NCBI GenBank assembly: GCA_900696485.1
Contig: CAADGG010000103.1
Span: 25,558-89,557, forward strand
DNA from: an uncultured Pseudomonadota bacterium
GTDB taxonomy: Bacteria > Myxococcota_A > UBA9160 > PR03
DNA length: 64,000 bases
Reading direction: 5' to 3'
Made by a program: the position numbers and the translations under genes
Part shown: positions 53,051-63,005 of the stretch, one piece after another
Layout: each line of letters starts with the position of its first letter
How positions within the stretch are numbered: position 1 is the stretch's first letter
The notes under the pieces: generated by a model
What the model saw: only the letters and a program-made list of their open reading frames with translations
Told to the model about the DNA's origin: nothing
The model's database searches: none

Positions 53051-53880
53051 CCGAACGGCGCGTCGAGCGGCCGGAAGAAGTCATCGAAGTGGTGCGGCAC
53101 GATGACGCGCGGCTCGAGCCGACCGAGCAGGCGCTGCCAGTAGCGCGCCGTGAAGCGGCGGCCGGCGATACCGGCGAGCAGATAGTCGACGCCGCCGTCG
53201 CGGATCTCGTCGTCGACGAGATCGCAGGAACCCTGGTGATAGAAACGCACGCCGGCGACGCGGATGTCGAGGCCCCAGACCTGGCCGCAGCGGTAGGCCC
53301 GCGGCGTCAGCGCATCGGTGTGCTCACAGGTGAGTTCGCCGTCGGACGGCGTCCACAGCCCGAGCGCCAGCCGGGAGTGTCGGCTCGGCACGAAGCGGAC
53401 CTCGAAGGGACCGATTTCGTAGCGACGGTGGGGCTCGACCGGCACCGCCAGCGGCGCGACACCGTTCGCCTTCATCAGCTGCACGAGCGAGGCGCTGCCA
53501 TAGACCGGGCAGCCGGCGCGTCGCGCGAGCGCCGGCACGTCGAGCGCGTGATCGAAGTGGGTGTGGCCCACCAGGATCGCCAGTGGATCCGGCAGCGCGC
53601 CGAAGCGCCGCGGGTCGGCCGCCACCGGCCGGCGCCGCAACAGGTCGCCGAGCGAGATCCGCGTGCAGTACGGGTCGATCAGCAGATGCCGGCCTTCGTA
53701 GTGGAGACGAAACCCCGCCGTGCCGAGCCACTCGAGTTCGAGGCCGGCGGGCAGATCGCCGGCCCGGGGCGACCGCGACCAGGCGAGATCGCGCTGCGTC
53801 GCGGCATCCGTCGCGGCCTGCGCGTGTCGGCGCGGCAGGTACGCGAGCAGCGCGGCGATGTGTCCGAGCGGTCCGAGCAT
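52918..53880 (-). CDS. MBL-fold metal-dependent hydrolase (UlaG/RomA-like)
   Basis: A 320-residue metallo-beta-lactamase-fold protein. LEWLGTAGFRLHYEGRHLLI is the fold's first strands and DPY a conserved Asp. The metal site is GHTHFDHALD (HxHxDH). Other likely ligands are VPSRHSRL, FYHQGSCD and VIVPHHFDDF. An N-terminal hydrophobic stretch (LGHIAALLAYLPRR) may be a membrane anchor. It belongs to the UlaG-like group with varied phosphodiester or lactone substrates. The start has a TATCCT box seven bases upstream and no ribosome binding site. Confidence 0.88.
   Translation of the reverse strand: MLGPLGHIAALLAYLPRRHAQAATDAATQRDLAWSRSPRAGDLPAGLELEWLGTAGFRLHYEGRHLLIDPYCTRISLGDLLRRRPVAADPRRFGALPDPLAILVGHTHFDHALDVPALARRAGCPVYGSASLVQLMKANGVAPLAVPVEPHRRYEIGPFEVRFVPSRHSRLALGLWTPSDGELTCEHTDALTPRAYRCGQVWGLDIRVAGVRFYHQGSCDLVDDEIRDGGVDYLLAGIAGRRFTARYWQRLLGRLEPRVIVPHHFDDFFRPLDAPFGYSLNVNLGALPDEIARVSRDFELRTLTVGECVRGARPGAGAAR
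52925..52952. terminator. GC-rich hairpin between convergent genes
   Basis: Eleven-base perfect arms (52925-52935 and 52942-52952) with a six-base loop, at the 3' end of the MBL-fold gene and just after the GH2 gene. No T-run follows. It probably ends transcription from both sides. Confidence 0.5.
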
Positions 53881-53887
53881 CGACGCG

Positions 53888-53893
53888 AGGATA
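53888..53893 (-). promoter_or_regulatory. -10 box TATCCT, leaderless start
   Basis: TATCCT on the minus strand ends seven bases before the ATG of the MBL-fold gene; no ribosome binding site is present. Confidence 0.5.
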
Positions 53894-54079
53894 GGCGTCG
53901 ACGCCAACCGCTTCGAGTGCTTCGTGCGTGGGTGGCCCGAAGCCCCATCCCGGCGCGGAGCGCGCATCGCGAGCGATGCGGACGGCGCTACGATCCGATC
54001 GCTGCTCGCCGTTCGGCGGCGCCGGTTCCGGGTGCCGTGAGCCGTGCGGCCCTCGCCGGGTTTCTCAGGAGGTTCTCCG

Positions 54080-55576
54080 ATGCCCGCCCCCGCGCTTCTC
54101 GACACCGTCTCGAGCTTCCTCTCCCAGGAACACGATCTGCTGATCGGCGGTCGCTGGCTGCCGGCGGCCGGCGGCGAGCGCTTCGCCGTCGAGAACCCGG
54201 CGCAGAAGCACACGATCTCGCACGTCGCGCGCGGCGGCGCCGAGGACGTCGAACGCGCCGTCGCGGCGGCGCGTCGTGCGCTCGAGGCCCCGGCGTGGCG
54301 GCGGATGAATCCCAGCCAGCGTGGCCAGTTGCTGTGGCGTCTCGCCGACGCGATCGAGGCCCATGCGGACGAGTTCGCGCAACTCGAGAGCCTCGACAAC
54401 GGCAAGCCGCTCAGCGTCGCGCGAGCGGCGGACGTGGTTCTCACGATCGACCACTTCCGCTACTACGCCGGGTGGGCCACGAAGATCGAAGGCGAGACGA
54501 TCCCGATCAACTCCGGCGACGGGGCACACTACCTCGACTACACGCTGCGCGAGCCGGTCGGCGTCGTCGGACAGATCATCCCGTGGAACTTCCCGCTGTT
54601 GATGGCGGCGTGGAAGCTCGGTGCGGCGCTCGCTTGCGGCAACACCGTCGTGCTGAAACCGGCCGAACAGACGCCGCTGTCGGCGCTGCGCCTCGGAGAG
54701 CTCCTCTGTGAGGTCGGCTTCCCCGACGGCGTCGTCAACATCGTCACCGGCTTCGGCGATGCCGGCGCCGCACTCGCGAGTCATGAGGGCGTCGACAAGG
54801 TCGCGTTCACTGGCAGCACCGAGGTCGGCCACGAGATCGTGAAGGCCTCGGCCGGGAACCTGAAGCGTGTATCGCTCGAACTCGGTGGCAAGAGTCCGGC
54901 GATCGTGTTCGATGACGCCGATCTCGAGCTCGCGGCCGCCGGGGTCGCCGGCGCGATCTTCTTCAACCACGGCCAGTGCTGCTGCGCCGGCTCACGGCTG
55001 TTCGCCGGGCCGAAGATCCGGGACGAGCTGGTGGCGCGCGTCAGCGAGATCGCGAGCCGCACCCGGCTCGGCGACGGCTTCGATCCGGAGACCCAGATGG
55101 GGCCGCTGGTGTCGCGCGAGCAGTATCAGCGTGTGACCGGCTACATCGAGTCGGGCCGTGAGCAAGGCGCCCGGCTGCTGTCCGGAGGCGCCGAGCGGCC
55201 CGCCCATCTCGCCAAGGGCCACTTCGTCCGCCCGACCGTCTTCAGCGACGTGACGAACGACATGCGGATCGTTCACGAGGAGATCTTCGGACCGGTCGTC
55301 TGCGTCCAGCCGTTCGACGAACTCGACGACGCGATCGCGCGCGGCAACGAGACGCCCTACGGACTCGCCGCCAGCGTCTGGACGCGCGACGTCAAGAAGG
55401 CCCATCGGGTCGCCGCCGGGCTACGTGCCGGCACCGTGTGGATCAACTGCCACAACGTCTTCGACGCCGCCGCACCGTTCGGCGGCTACAAGAAGAGCGG
55501 CTACGGCCGCGAGATGGGACGTCACGCGCTGGATCTCTACACGCAGACCAAGAACGTGATCGTCCATCTGGGCTGA
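54080..55576 (+). CDS. Aldehyde dehydrogenase (NAD(P)+-dependent)
   Basis: A 498-residue aldehyde dehydrogenase. Conserved features: IIPWNFPLLMAAWKLGAAL (Asn and cofactor contacts), FTGSTEVGHEI, LELGGKSP (general base Glu) and GQCCCAGSR with catalytic Cys301. C-terminal PFGGYKKSGYGREMG is normal for class 1/2 and betaine aldehyde-type enzymes. The ATG has AGGAGGT nine bases upstream. It lies alone between divergent and convergent neighbours, so the natural aldehyde is not indicated. Confidence 0.95.
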   Translation: MPAPALLDTVSSFLSQEHDLLIGGRWLPAAGGERFAVENPAQKHTISHVARGGAEDVERAVAAARRALEAPAWRRMNPSQRGQLLWRLADAIEAHADEFAQLESLDNGKPLSVARAADVVLTIDHFRYYAGWATKIEGETIPINSGDGAHYLDYTLREPVGVVGQIIPWNFPLLMAAWKLGAALACGNTVVLKPAEQTPLSALRLGELLCEVGFPDGVVNIVTGFGDAGAALASHEGVDKVAFTGSTEVGHEIVKASAGNLKRVSLELGGKSPAIVFDDADLELAAAGVAGAIFFNHGQCCCAGSRLFAGPKIRDELVARVSEIASRTRLGDGFDPETQMGPLVSREQYQRVTGYIESGREQGARLLSGGAERPAHLAKGHFVRPTVFSDVTNDMRIVHEEIFGPVVCVQPFDELDDAIARGNETPYGLAASVWTRDVKKAHRVAAGLRAGTVWINCHNVFDAAAPFGGYKKSGYGREMGRHALDLYTQTKNVIVHLG

Positions 55577-55596
55577 TCGGCCTGGACGGCCTCCCT

Positions 55597-56196
55597 TCAA
55601 CGCTCGAGCAGATCGTACGCGGCGAGGATCTCCCGCGCCTGTTCGACCCCCACGGCGCGCTGCGCGGTGAGCCCGACGGCCCGGGCGCCCTCGACGTTGA
55701 TCTGGTTGTCGTCGAGGAACAGGATCTCGCGCGCCGGACACTGCAAGACCTCGACCACATGTTCGTAGATCGCGGCGTCCGGCTTCACGAGCCCGAGCAG
55801 GTGGGAAGGGAAGTGGCTCTCGAAGAGCTGCTGGATGACCGCGGAGTCGCGTTGCTCGCGCCAGTGCATCTCGTTGGTGTTGGAGAGCACGGCGCGGTGC
55901 ACGTCCTCGCGCACACTCCCCACCAGGGTTGCGGCGCCGGCGAAGAGACCCTTCGGCCAGGAGAGGAAGCGCTCCAGGAACGCCTCGGGCGTGAGGTCGA
56001 TGCCGAACTCCTCGACGGCGCTGCGGGCGAACTCCTCGCGTGTGCAGAGCCCGCGTTCGTAGCGCCGGACGGCGCCGCTGCGGAGCCAGATGCGCCAGAT
56101 CTCGTCTTCGGCAGAAGTCCCGACGAGCGCCCCGAACTCCTCGATTCCGCCCAGCCGGACGAGGACGCCACCGAGATCGAAGAGGACGACCCGCAT
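55597..56196 (-). CDS. HAD family phosphatase (type IA)
   Basis: A 199-residue haloacid dehalogenase-like hydrolase. Motif I VVLFDLGGVLV has the nucleophile Asp7, but the second Asp is Gly, as in YihX-type members. Motif II is AVLSNTN, motif III Lys is in LVKPDAAIY, and motif IV is ILFLDDNQINVEGA. It probably acts on small phosphorylated sugars or nucleotides. The ATG has a TAGCCT box eight bases upstream and no ribosome binding site. It is divergent from the next gene across 84 bases. Confidence 0.88.
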   Translation of the reverse strand: MRVVLFDLGGVLVRLGGIEEFGALVGTSAEDEIWRIWLRSGAVRRYERGLCTREEFARSAVEEFGIDLTPEAFLERFLSWPKGLFAGAATLVGSVREDVHRAVLSNTNEMHWREQRDSAVIQQLFESHFPSHLLGLVKPDAAIYEHVVEVLQCPAREILFLDDNQINVEGARAVGLTAQRAVGVEQAREILAAYDLLER

Positions 56197-56204
56197 GGCT
56201 CGGG

Positions 56205-56210
56205 AGGCTA
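56205..56210 (-). promoter_or_regulatory. -10 box TAGCCT, leaderless start
   Basis: TAGCCT on the minus strand ends eight bases before the HAD gene ATG. Together with TACACT at 56268 it makes a back-to-back pair of leaderless promoters in an 84-base gap. Confidence 0.5.
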
Positions 56211-56267
56211 GCCGAGCCGCTTCGCGACGCGAGCGATCGACAGTCCGGCGCCCGCCGATCGGTTGCG

Positions 56268-56273
56268 TACACT
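56268..56273 (+). promoter_or_regulatory. -10 box TACACT, leaderless start
   Basis: TACACT ends seven bases before the ATG at 56281. No Shine-Dalgarno sequence is present and no good -35 element was found. Confidence 0.5.
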
Positions 56274-56280
56274 GCCGCGC

Positions 56281-57324
56281 ATGCGGGATCCGGAGGCTCC
56301 GAGCGACGAGCTAGCGAGCGATGGCGGACCGATCGATCTCGCGCCCTGGCTCGCGCAGGTCGAGAGCCTCATCGCGGCCCACCGTTGCGGACCGGGGCGC
56401 TACGCGCGCTGGCGAACGCCGGGGTTCGGCCGGCAACTCGAGCCGAATCCGTATGGCGCGGCGGACGCGGCGAACCTCTTCTACACGCTCGGCGGGATGC
56501 CGCCGGAGCCGGCCGAGCGCACGGCGATCATCGACGCCCTACGAGACTTCCAGGATCCGGAGACCGGCTGGTTCCACGAGCCGACGCACCACGAGATCCA
56601 CACCACCGCCCACTGCCTCGCCGCGCTCGAACTCTTCGACGCCGGCCCGCGCCACCGTCTCACCGCCCTCGCGGGCCTCGAGGCGCCGGGCGCGCTGGAG
56701 GCATTCCTCGACGGCCTCGCGTGGCGCGACGATCCGTGGCATGCGTCGCATCGCGGCGCCGGCGTATACGCAGCGCGCGTGCTCGCCGGCGAGGCCAGCG
56801 AGGCGTTCCGACAGCGCTACTTCGCGTGGCTCGCGCGCGAGATCGATCCCGACACGGGCCTGTGGCGGCGTGGCTGCGTCGCCCCGCCGTATCCCTGGGG
56901 CGTGAGCCGGTTCCCGCACCTCGCCGGCACTTTCCACTACCTCTTCAATCTCGAGCACGCGCGACAGCCGCATCCGGCGCCCGCCGCGCTGGTCGACACC
57001 TGCCTCGAACTTCTCGCGACGGATCCATACCCGCTCGGCCGCGGGATCGGCTTCGCCGAGATCGACTGGGTCTACTGCCTGAGTCGCGCGCTCGCGCAGA
57101 GCAGCCACCGCGCGCCGGAGGCGCGGGCCGCGTTGCGCGCCTTTGCCGTGCGCTACACACGTTTCCTGCTGGAACTCGATCTCGACCGGGACGACGGCGC
57201 CGCCGATCTGCACCGTCTGTTCGGTGCCGTCTGCGCGCTCGCCGAACTGCAGCGTGTGCTGCCGGGCCAGCTCGTCTCCCGACGGCCGCTGCGACTCGTC
57301 CTCGATCGCCGCCCGTTCATCTGA
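56281..57324 (+). CDS. Protein resembling alpha-barrel terpenoid-cyclase/prenyltransferase repeats, function unknown
   Basis: A 347-residue cytosolic protein. The stretch ALRDFQDPETGWFHEPTHHE with following TTAHCLAALELF resembles the QDxxTGGF repeats of alpha/alpha-barrel proteins (terpenoid cyclase/protein prenyltransferase superfamily). A second such unit is REIDPDTGLWRRG, and FHYLFNLEHARQ and DLDRDDGAADLHRLFGAV follow. The DxDD motif of cyclases is not seen, so an enzyme role is not supported. The ATG fits the -10 box; an in-frame TTG at 56263 is less likely. Its end overlaps the convergent CoA-ligase gene by eight bases. Confidence 0.6.
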   Translation: MRDPEAPSDELASDGGPIDLAPWLAQVESLIAAHRCGPGRYARWRTPGFGRQLEPNPYGAADAANLFYTLGGMPPEPAERTAIIDALRDFQDPETGWFHEPTHHEIHTTAHCLAALELFDAGPRHRLTALAGLEAPGALEAFLDGLAWRDDPWHASHRGAGVYAARVLAGEASEAFRQRYFAWLAREIDPDTGLWRRGCVAPPYPWGVSRFPHLAGTFHYLFNLEHARQPHPAPAALVDTCLELLATDPYPLGRGIGFAEIDWVYCLSRALAQSSHRAPEARAALRAFAVRYTRFLLELDLDRDDGAADLHRLFGAVCALAELQRVLPGQLVSRRPLRLVLDRRPFI

Positions 57325-60121
57325 GCGGTCGCTCGTCCGAGCCCTCCGGCTCCGCACCCGAGCGCGAGCCGTCCTGCAGCACCAGCCGTACCTCGACGGC
57401 GCCGTCCTCCGGCGAGAAGCGACTGACGAAGCCGAGCGCATGCGCGAGTTCGAGCATCGGCCGGTTGTCGGGCAGGACCTGGCCGACGAGTTCGCGGGTG
57501 CCGCGCTCGCGGCAGTAGCGGATCATCTTGTCGAGCAGCGCGTAGCCGAGGCCTTCGCCCTTGCGGTCCGAACGGACGACGATCGCAAATTCGGCGCGCT
57601 CGTTGTCGGGATCGGTGATGGCCCGGACGACGCCGAACGTCTCGGCGGCGTCGGCCTCGGCGCCGTGCGCAGCGGCCGGGGGCTCCGCCGGCGGCAGCGC
57701 GACGAACGCCATCTCCCGGTCGTAGTCGATCTGCGTGAAGCGCGCCATCTGCGAGTGTGGGATCTCGCGCACGAGGTTGAAGAAGCGGAAGCGGACGTCC
57801 TCGGGTTGCAGCCGCGCGTGGAAGACCTGGTGCGCCGGCTCGTCTTCGGGTCGGATCGGACGCACGAGGACCCGACGCCCGTCCTCGAGCTGCAGCACTT
57901 CTTCGAGCTCACGCGGATACGGGCGGATCGCGAGCCGGCCGGCGCCCGGGGACTCCGCACGCTGCACGTGCACGCGCGCATCGAGCGCCAGCACGCCGCG
58001 GGCGTCCGCCAGCAGCGGATTCACGTCGAGTTCGACCACCTCGGGCAGATCGACGGCGATCTGCGCGATCTGCACCAGCGTCCGGGCGATCGCATCGAGG
58101 TCTGCGGCCGGGTGCCCGCGCACTCCCGCCAGCAGCCGCGCGATCCGCGTGCGTCCGATCAGCTCGCGTGCGAGGTGGGCGTTGAGCGGCGGCAGCGCGA
58201 CGGCGCGGTCGCCGATCACCTCGACGGCCGTGCCCCCCTGTCCGAACAGCACCACCGGCCCGAAGACGGGATCACAACCGAGTCCCACGATCAGCTCGAA
58301 GCTGCCCGGACGGCGCACCATCGCCTGCACGGTGAAGCCCTCGATCCGCGCGTCCGGACGATGGCTCGCGATGCGCTCGGCCATCTGCCGCGCGGCGCGG
58401 AGGACCCCCTGCGGCGCGTCGAGGTCGAGCACGACACCGCCGACATCGGACTTGTGGCTGAGATCCGGGGACAGGATCTTCAGCGCGACCGGATAGCCGA
58501 TCTCGTTCGCGATCCGGACGGCGGCTTCGGGATCCGCCGTGATGTGCGTTTCGACGATCGGCACGCCGTACGCTGCCAGCAGCGCCTTCGACTCCGGCTC
58601 GCTCAACAGCTCGCGCCCCTCCGCGAGCGCCTTCTCGACGATGCGTCGCGCGTCCGCCGTGCGCGGTGCGCTTTCGACCGGCAGCGAGGGCGGCGTCTCC
58701 ATCAGCAGCTCCTGATTGCGGCGGTAGTCGAGCAGGTGGGAGAGCGCGGAGACGGCATCGTCGGGCGTGTCGAAGCTCGCCAGGCCGGCCTCGCGCAGGA
58801 TCCGCCGGGCCGGCTCGGCGCCGGCACGACCGATCCAGCTCGTCAGGACACTCGGTTTGCCGGCCTGCCCGACGCCGGCCTCCCGCGCGACCTTCACGAC
58901 GGCCCGTGCCGCATCGACCCCCGACGCGATCGCAGTCGGCGCGTGCAGCACCAGCACGACGTCGACGCCGGGATCTTCGAGCGCGATGGCGAGCGCCTGC
59001 CCGTAGCGTTCGCCCGGCGCGTCGCCGATGATGTCGATCGGGTTCGCGCGCGACCAGGTTTCCGGCAACACGGCATCTAGACGCGCGATGGTGTCGGCTG
59101 ACAGATGCGCGAGCTGACCGCCGCGCTCGACGACGCTGTCGGTCGACATCACGGCGAGCCCGCCGCCGTTCGACAGGATCGCGACGCGACCGCCGCGCAG
59201 CCGCGGCGAGCGCACGAGCGTCTCGGCGGCGTCGAACAGCTCGTCGATACGACCGACGCGCAGCACGCCCGCCCGGCGCAGCGCGGCGTCGCAGACGTCA
59301 TCGGCGCCGGCCAGTGCGCCGGTATGCGACAGCGCCGCGCGAGCCCCCTCGGCGAAGCGGCCGGCCTTCAGCACCAGCACCGGCTTGTTGCGCGCCGCCG
59401 CGCGAGCGGCGGAGAGGAACTTGCGCGCGCCGCCGCGCCGATGCCCGGAACCCTCGCTCGTGATGCTCTCGAGGTAGAGCAGGATCGCGCGCGTGTCGGG
59501 ATCGGCGCCGAACCAGTCGAGCAGATCGGCGACGTCGACGTCGGCCGTGTCGCCGACCGAGGCGAAGCAGGAGAAACCGACGTCGGCGGCCCGGGCCCAG
59601 TCGAGCACCGCGGTGCAGAGCGCGCCGGACTGCGAGACGAACGCGAGCTGTCCCGGCAACGCGTCGACGTGGGCGAAGCTCGCGTTGAGCCCGACCCCGG
59701 GCACGAGCAGACCGAGAGAGTTGGGACCGAGCACGCGGAAGCCCCGGCGGCCCATCGCCTCGTGGAGCGCCTCGAGGAGCGGGCGCCCGCGGGCATCGCG
59801 AGTCCGGGAAAGACCGGCCGTCAACACGATGGCGGCGCGTGAGCCGGCATCGGCCAGCGCGCCGATGATCGCCGGGACCGTCGCCGGCGGCGTGCACACG
59901 ACGGCCAGCTCGGGGACCAGCGGCAGGCTCTCGACGTCCGGATACGCAAGCACGCCCGCCACCGCCTGATGGCGCGGGTTCACCGGCAGCACCGGCCCGG
60001 CGAAGCCGCCGTGCAGCAGGTTGCGCATCACGACCCCGCCGACGCTCTGGGGCTGGTTCGACGCGCCGAACACCGCGACGCTGCGCGGGCGCAGCAGGCC
60101 TTCGAGGTTGCGGATGCTCAC
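57317..60121 (-). CDS. ADP-forming acyl-CoA synthetase / GNAT acetyltransferase fusion (Pat-like)
   Basis: A 934-residue fusion. N-terminal CoA-binding domain: RPRSVAVFGASNQPQSVGGV. Succinyl-CoA-synthetase-like flavodoxin domains: LGPNSLGLLVPG, FVSQSGALCTAVLDW and SHTGALAGADDVCDAALRRAG. ATP-grasp domain: YGVPIVETHITADPEAAVR, LSHKSDVGGVVLDL and FGQGGTAVEV. C-terminal GNAT domain: VVRSDRKGEGLGYALLDKMI (acetyl-CoA pyrophosphate loop R-x-G-x-G-L). This layout is that of Pat/PatZ protein lysine acetyltransferases and of acetate-CoA ligase-like proteins; which activity applies is not decidable. The GTG start has a TACCCT box seven bases upstream and no ribosome binding site. Confidence 0.9.
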   Translation of the reverse strand: MSIRNLEGLLRPRSVAVFGASNQPQSVGGVVMRNLLHGGFAGPVLPVNPRHQAVAGVLAYPDVESLPLVPELAVVCTPPATVPAIIGALADAGSRAAIVLTAGLSRTRDARGRPLLEALHEAMGRRGFRVLGPNSLGLLVPGVGLNASFAHVDALPGQLAFVSQSGALCTAVLDWARAADVGFSCFASVGDTADVDVADLLDWFGADPDTRAILLYLESITSEGSGHRRGGARKFLSAARAAARNKPVLVLKAGRFAEGARAALSHTGALAGADDVCDAALRRAGVLRVGRIDELFDAAETLVRSPRLRGGRVAILSNGGGLAVMSTDSVVERGGQLAHLSADTIARLDAVLPETWSRANPIDIIGDAPGERYGQALAIALEDPGVDVVLVLHAPTAIASGVDAARAVVKVAREAGVGQAGKPSVLTSWIGRAGAEPARRILREAGLASFDTPDDAVSALSHLLDYRRNQELLMETPPSLPVESAPRTADARRIVEKALAEGRELLSEPESKALLAAYGVPIVETHITADPEAAVRIANEIGYPVALKILSPDLSHKSDVGGVVLDLDAPQGVLRAARQMAERIASHRPDARIEGFTVQAMVRRPGSFELIVGLGCDPVFGPVVLFGQGGTAVEVIGDRAVALPPLNAHLARELIGRTRIARLLAGVRGHPAADLDAIARTLVQIAQIAVDLPEVVELDVNPLLADARGVLALDARVHVQRAESPGAGRLAIRPYPRELEEVLQLEDGRRVLVRPIRPEDEPAHQVFHARLQPEDVRFRFFNLVREIPHSQMARFTQIDYDREMAFVALPPAEPPAAAHGAEADAAETFGVVRAITDPDNERAEFAIVVRSDRKGEGLGYALLDKMIRYCRERGTRELVGQVLPDNRPMLELAHALGFVSRFSPEDGAVEVRLVLQDGSRSGAEPEGSDERPLR

Positions 60122-60128
60122 CGGCCGG

Positions 60129-60134
60129 AGGGTA
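60129..60134 (-). promoter_or_regulatory. -10 box TACCCT, leaderless start
   Basis: TACCCT on the minus strand ends seven bases before the GTG of the CoA-ligase/GNAT gene. No ribosome binding site is present. Confidence 0.45.
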
Positions 60135-60161
60135 GCGGCCCGGCGCGAACGGCCAGATCCG

Positions 60162-60199
60162 GTGCAATACCCGGACTGCACTGCAGGCCGAACCCTGCA
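60162..60199 (+). promoter_or_regulatory. Two tandem dyads, candidate enhancer sites for the sigma-54 activator
   Basis: GTGCA-N10-TGCAC (60162-60181) is directly followed by TGCAG-N8-CTGCA (60182-60199). They end about 60 bases upstream of the sigma-54-type promoter. Activators of the NtrC class bind paired dyads at such distances, so this is a plausible binding region for the regulator encoded at 61516. Confidence 0.4.
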
Positions 60200-60258
60200 C
60201 CGGCAGGCCTCGCTCGAGCGCCGGACGGCCGCTGCGCTCGCACCGGCCGCTTTCCGTT

Positions 60259-60274
60259 CGGCACGGGGTTTGCT
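60259..60274 (+). promoter_or_regulatory. Sigma-54 (RpoN) promoter
   Basis: CGGCACG-N4-TTTGCT matches the -24/-12 consensus TGGCACG-N4-TTGCW except for the first base, with correct spacing of GG and GC. It lies about 120 bases before the histidine kinase gene, whose operon codes for a sigma-54 activator. Confidence 0.65.
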
Positions 60275-60394
60275 CTTGCTCCGTCCATGCTCGCCAACTG
60301 GCCCCACCCGTTCCACACTCCCGCGCAGGGCGTCGGCCGCAGACCCGCCGCAGGGACCGGCGCGCCCAGCGGACCCGATGCCGGAGAATCGTCG

Positions 60395-61515
60395 ATGCAC
60401 GGCAGCCGTTCCTGGTCCCGCACTCGCCACCGCGACAGCCGCCGCCGACAACGCGAGCAGCTCGCGGCTCTGCGTGAAGAAGGCGAACAGCTCCGCGAGG
60501 AGCTGACCGGCTGGGCCCTCCACAAGGTGCGTGGCGCCCGGCGCCGGCTCTCGCCGGAAGACGAGGCGCTGCGGGAGGCGCGCGCCGCGGTGGCGCGACG
60601 CCTCGGCTTCCTGTCGCACGCGATTCCCTACGCGGTCGTCTGCGTGTTCTTGCTCTTCGTCGCCGGCTTCCGACCGGCGATGATCGTCGCGATGGCATGG
60701 GGCGTCGGCCTCGCGATCCACGGCTTCTTCGCGTTGGTCGCACCGGACCTGCGCAAACGCTGGACCGAAGAGGAAGTCGGACGCCGGGTTCCGGACGCCG
60801 TCGCGCACCACCGCACCGAGCTCGAGGGACGCCACGCCCGCAACCTCGAGCATCTCTCGGCGTCGATCGCGCACGAGATCCGCAATCCGATCACTGCGGC
60901 GAAGAGCCTGCTCCAGCAGATGGGCGAGGATCCCCATTCGCTGCAGAACGTCGAGTATGCGTCGGTCGCGCTGCAGGAGCTGGAGCGCGTCGAGCGCTCG
61001 ATCTCGCATCTGCTGCGCTACGCGCGAGATGAGGATCTGCGTCCGGAGACGGTGTCGCTGTCCGATGTCGTGCAGTCCGGTCTCGATGCGCTGCGCGATC
61101 GTCTCGATCGCGCCGGCGTCGCGTTGCGCGTCGACGTCGCCGAGGCCGGCGCGCTGATCGCCGATCCGGAGAAGTTGCGGCGTGTGGTGCTGAATCTGCT
61201 CAGCAACGCGCTCGACGCCGTCGACGGCCAGCAGGCGCCGTCACCGCGCATCGACATCGAAGCCGGCGAGAATCTGGCCGGCACCGAACTGTGGTTGCGC
61301 GTGCGCGACAATGGGCCCGGCATCGAGCCCGAGCGGCTCGCGGCGATCTGGACGCCGTTCCTCACCTCGAAGCAGGACGGCACCGGTCTCGGACTGCCGA
61401 TGGTGCGCAAGATCGTCGAGGCGCACGGCGGCGGCGTCGAAGCGGATTCCACGATCGGCCGCGGCGCCGCATTCTGCGTGACGCTGCCGAAGCGGGCGCT
61501 CACGGAGGCCGGCCG

Positions 61516-61519
<4 letters not shown>
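60395..61519 (+). CDS. Sensor histidine kinase with 2TM domain
   Basis: A 374-residue membrane histidine kinase. Charged N-terminal coil (about 10-50), then a two-helix membrane domain (AIPYAVVCVFLLFVAGF, MIVAMAWGVGLAIHGFFALV), with almost no periplasmic part. HisKA follows with His160 in SIAHEIRNPITAAKSLLQQ, then the HATPase domain: NLLSNALDAVD (N box), DNGPGIEPERLAAIW (G1) and GTGLGLPMVRKIVEAHGG (G2). With so little outside the membrane it probably senses a membrane or internal signal. The ATG has GGAG eight bases upstream. The stop overlaps the regulator start (ATGA). Confidence 0.92.
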
Positions 61520-62940
<1,421 letters not shown>

Positions 62941-63005
62941 ACCGGCTGTCCCTTCGACACGGCTCGGCGGCCCGCGAGCCCAGCTCTACCCGAGGAGTAC
63001 GCAAT

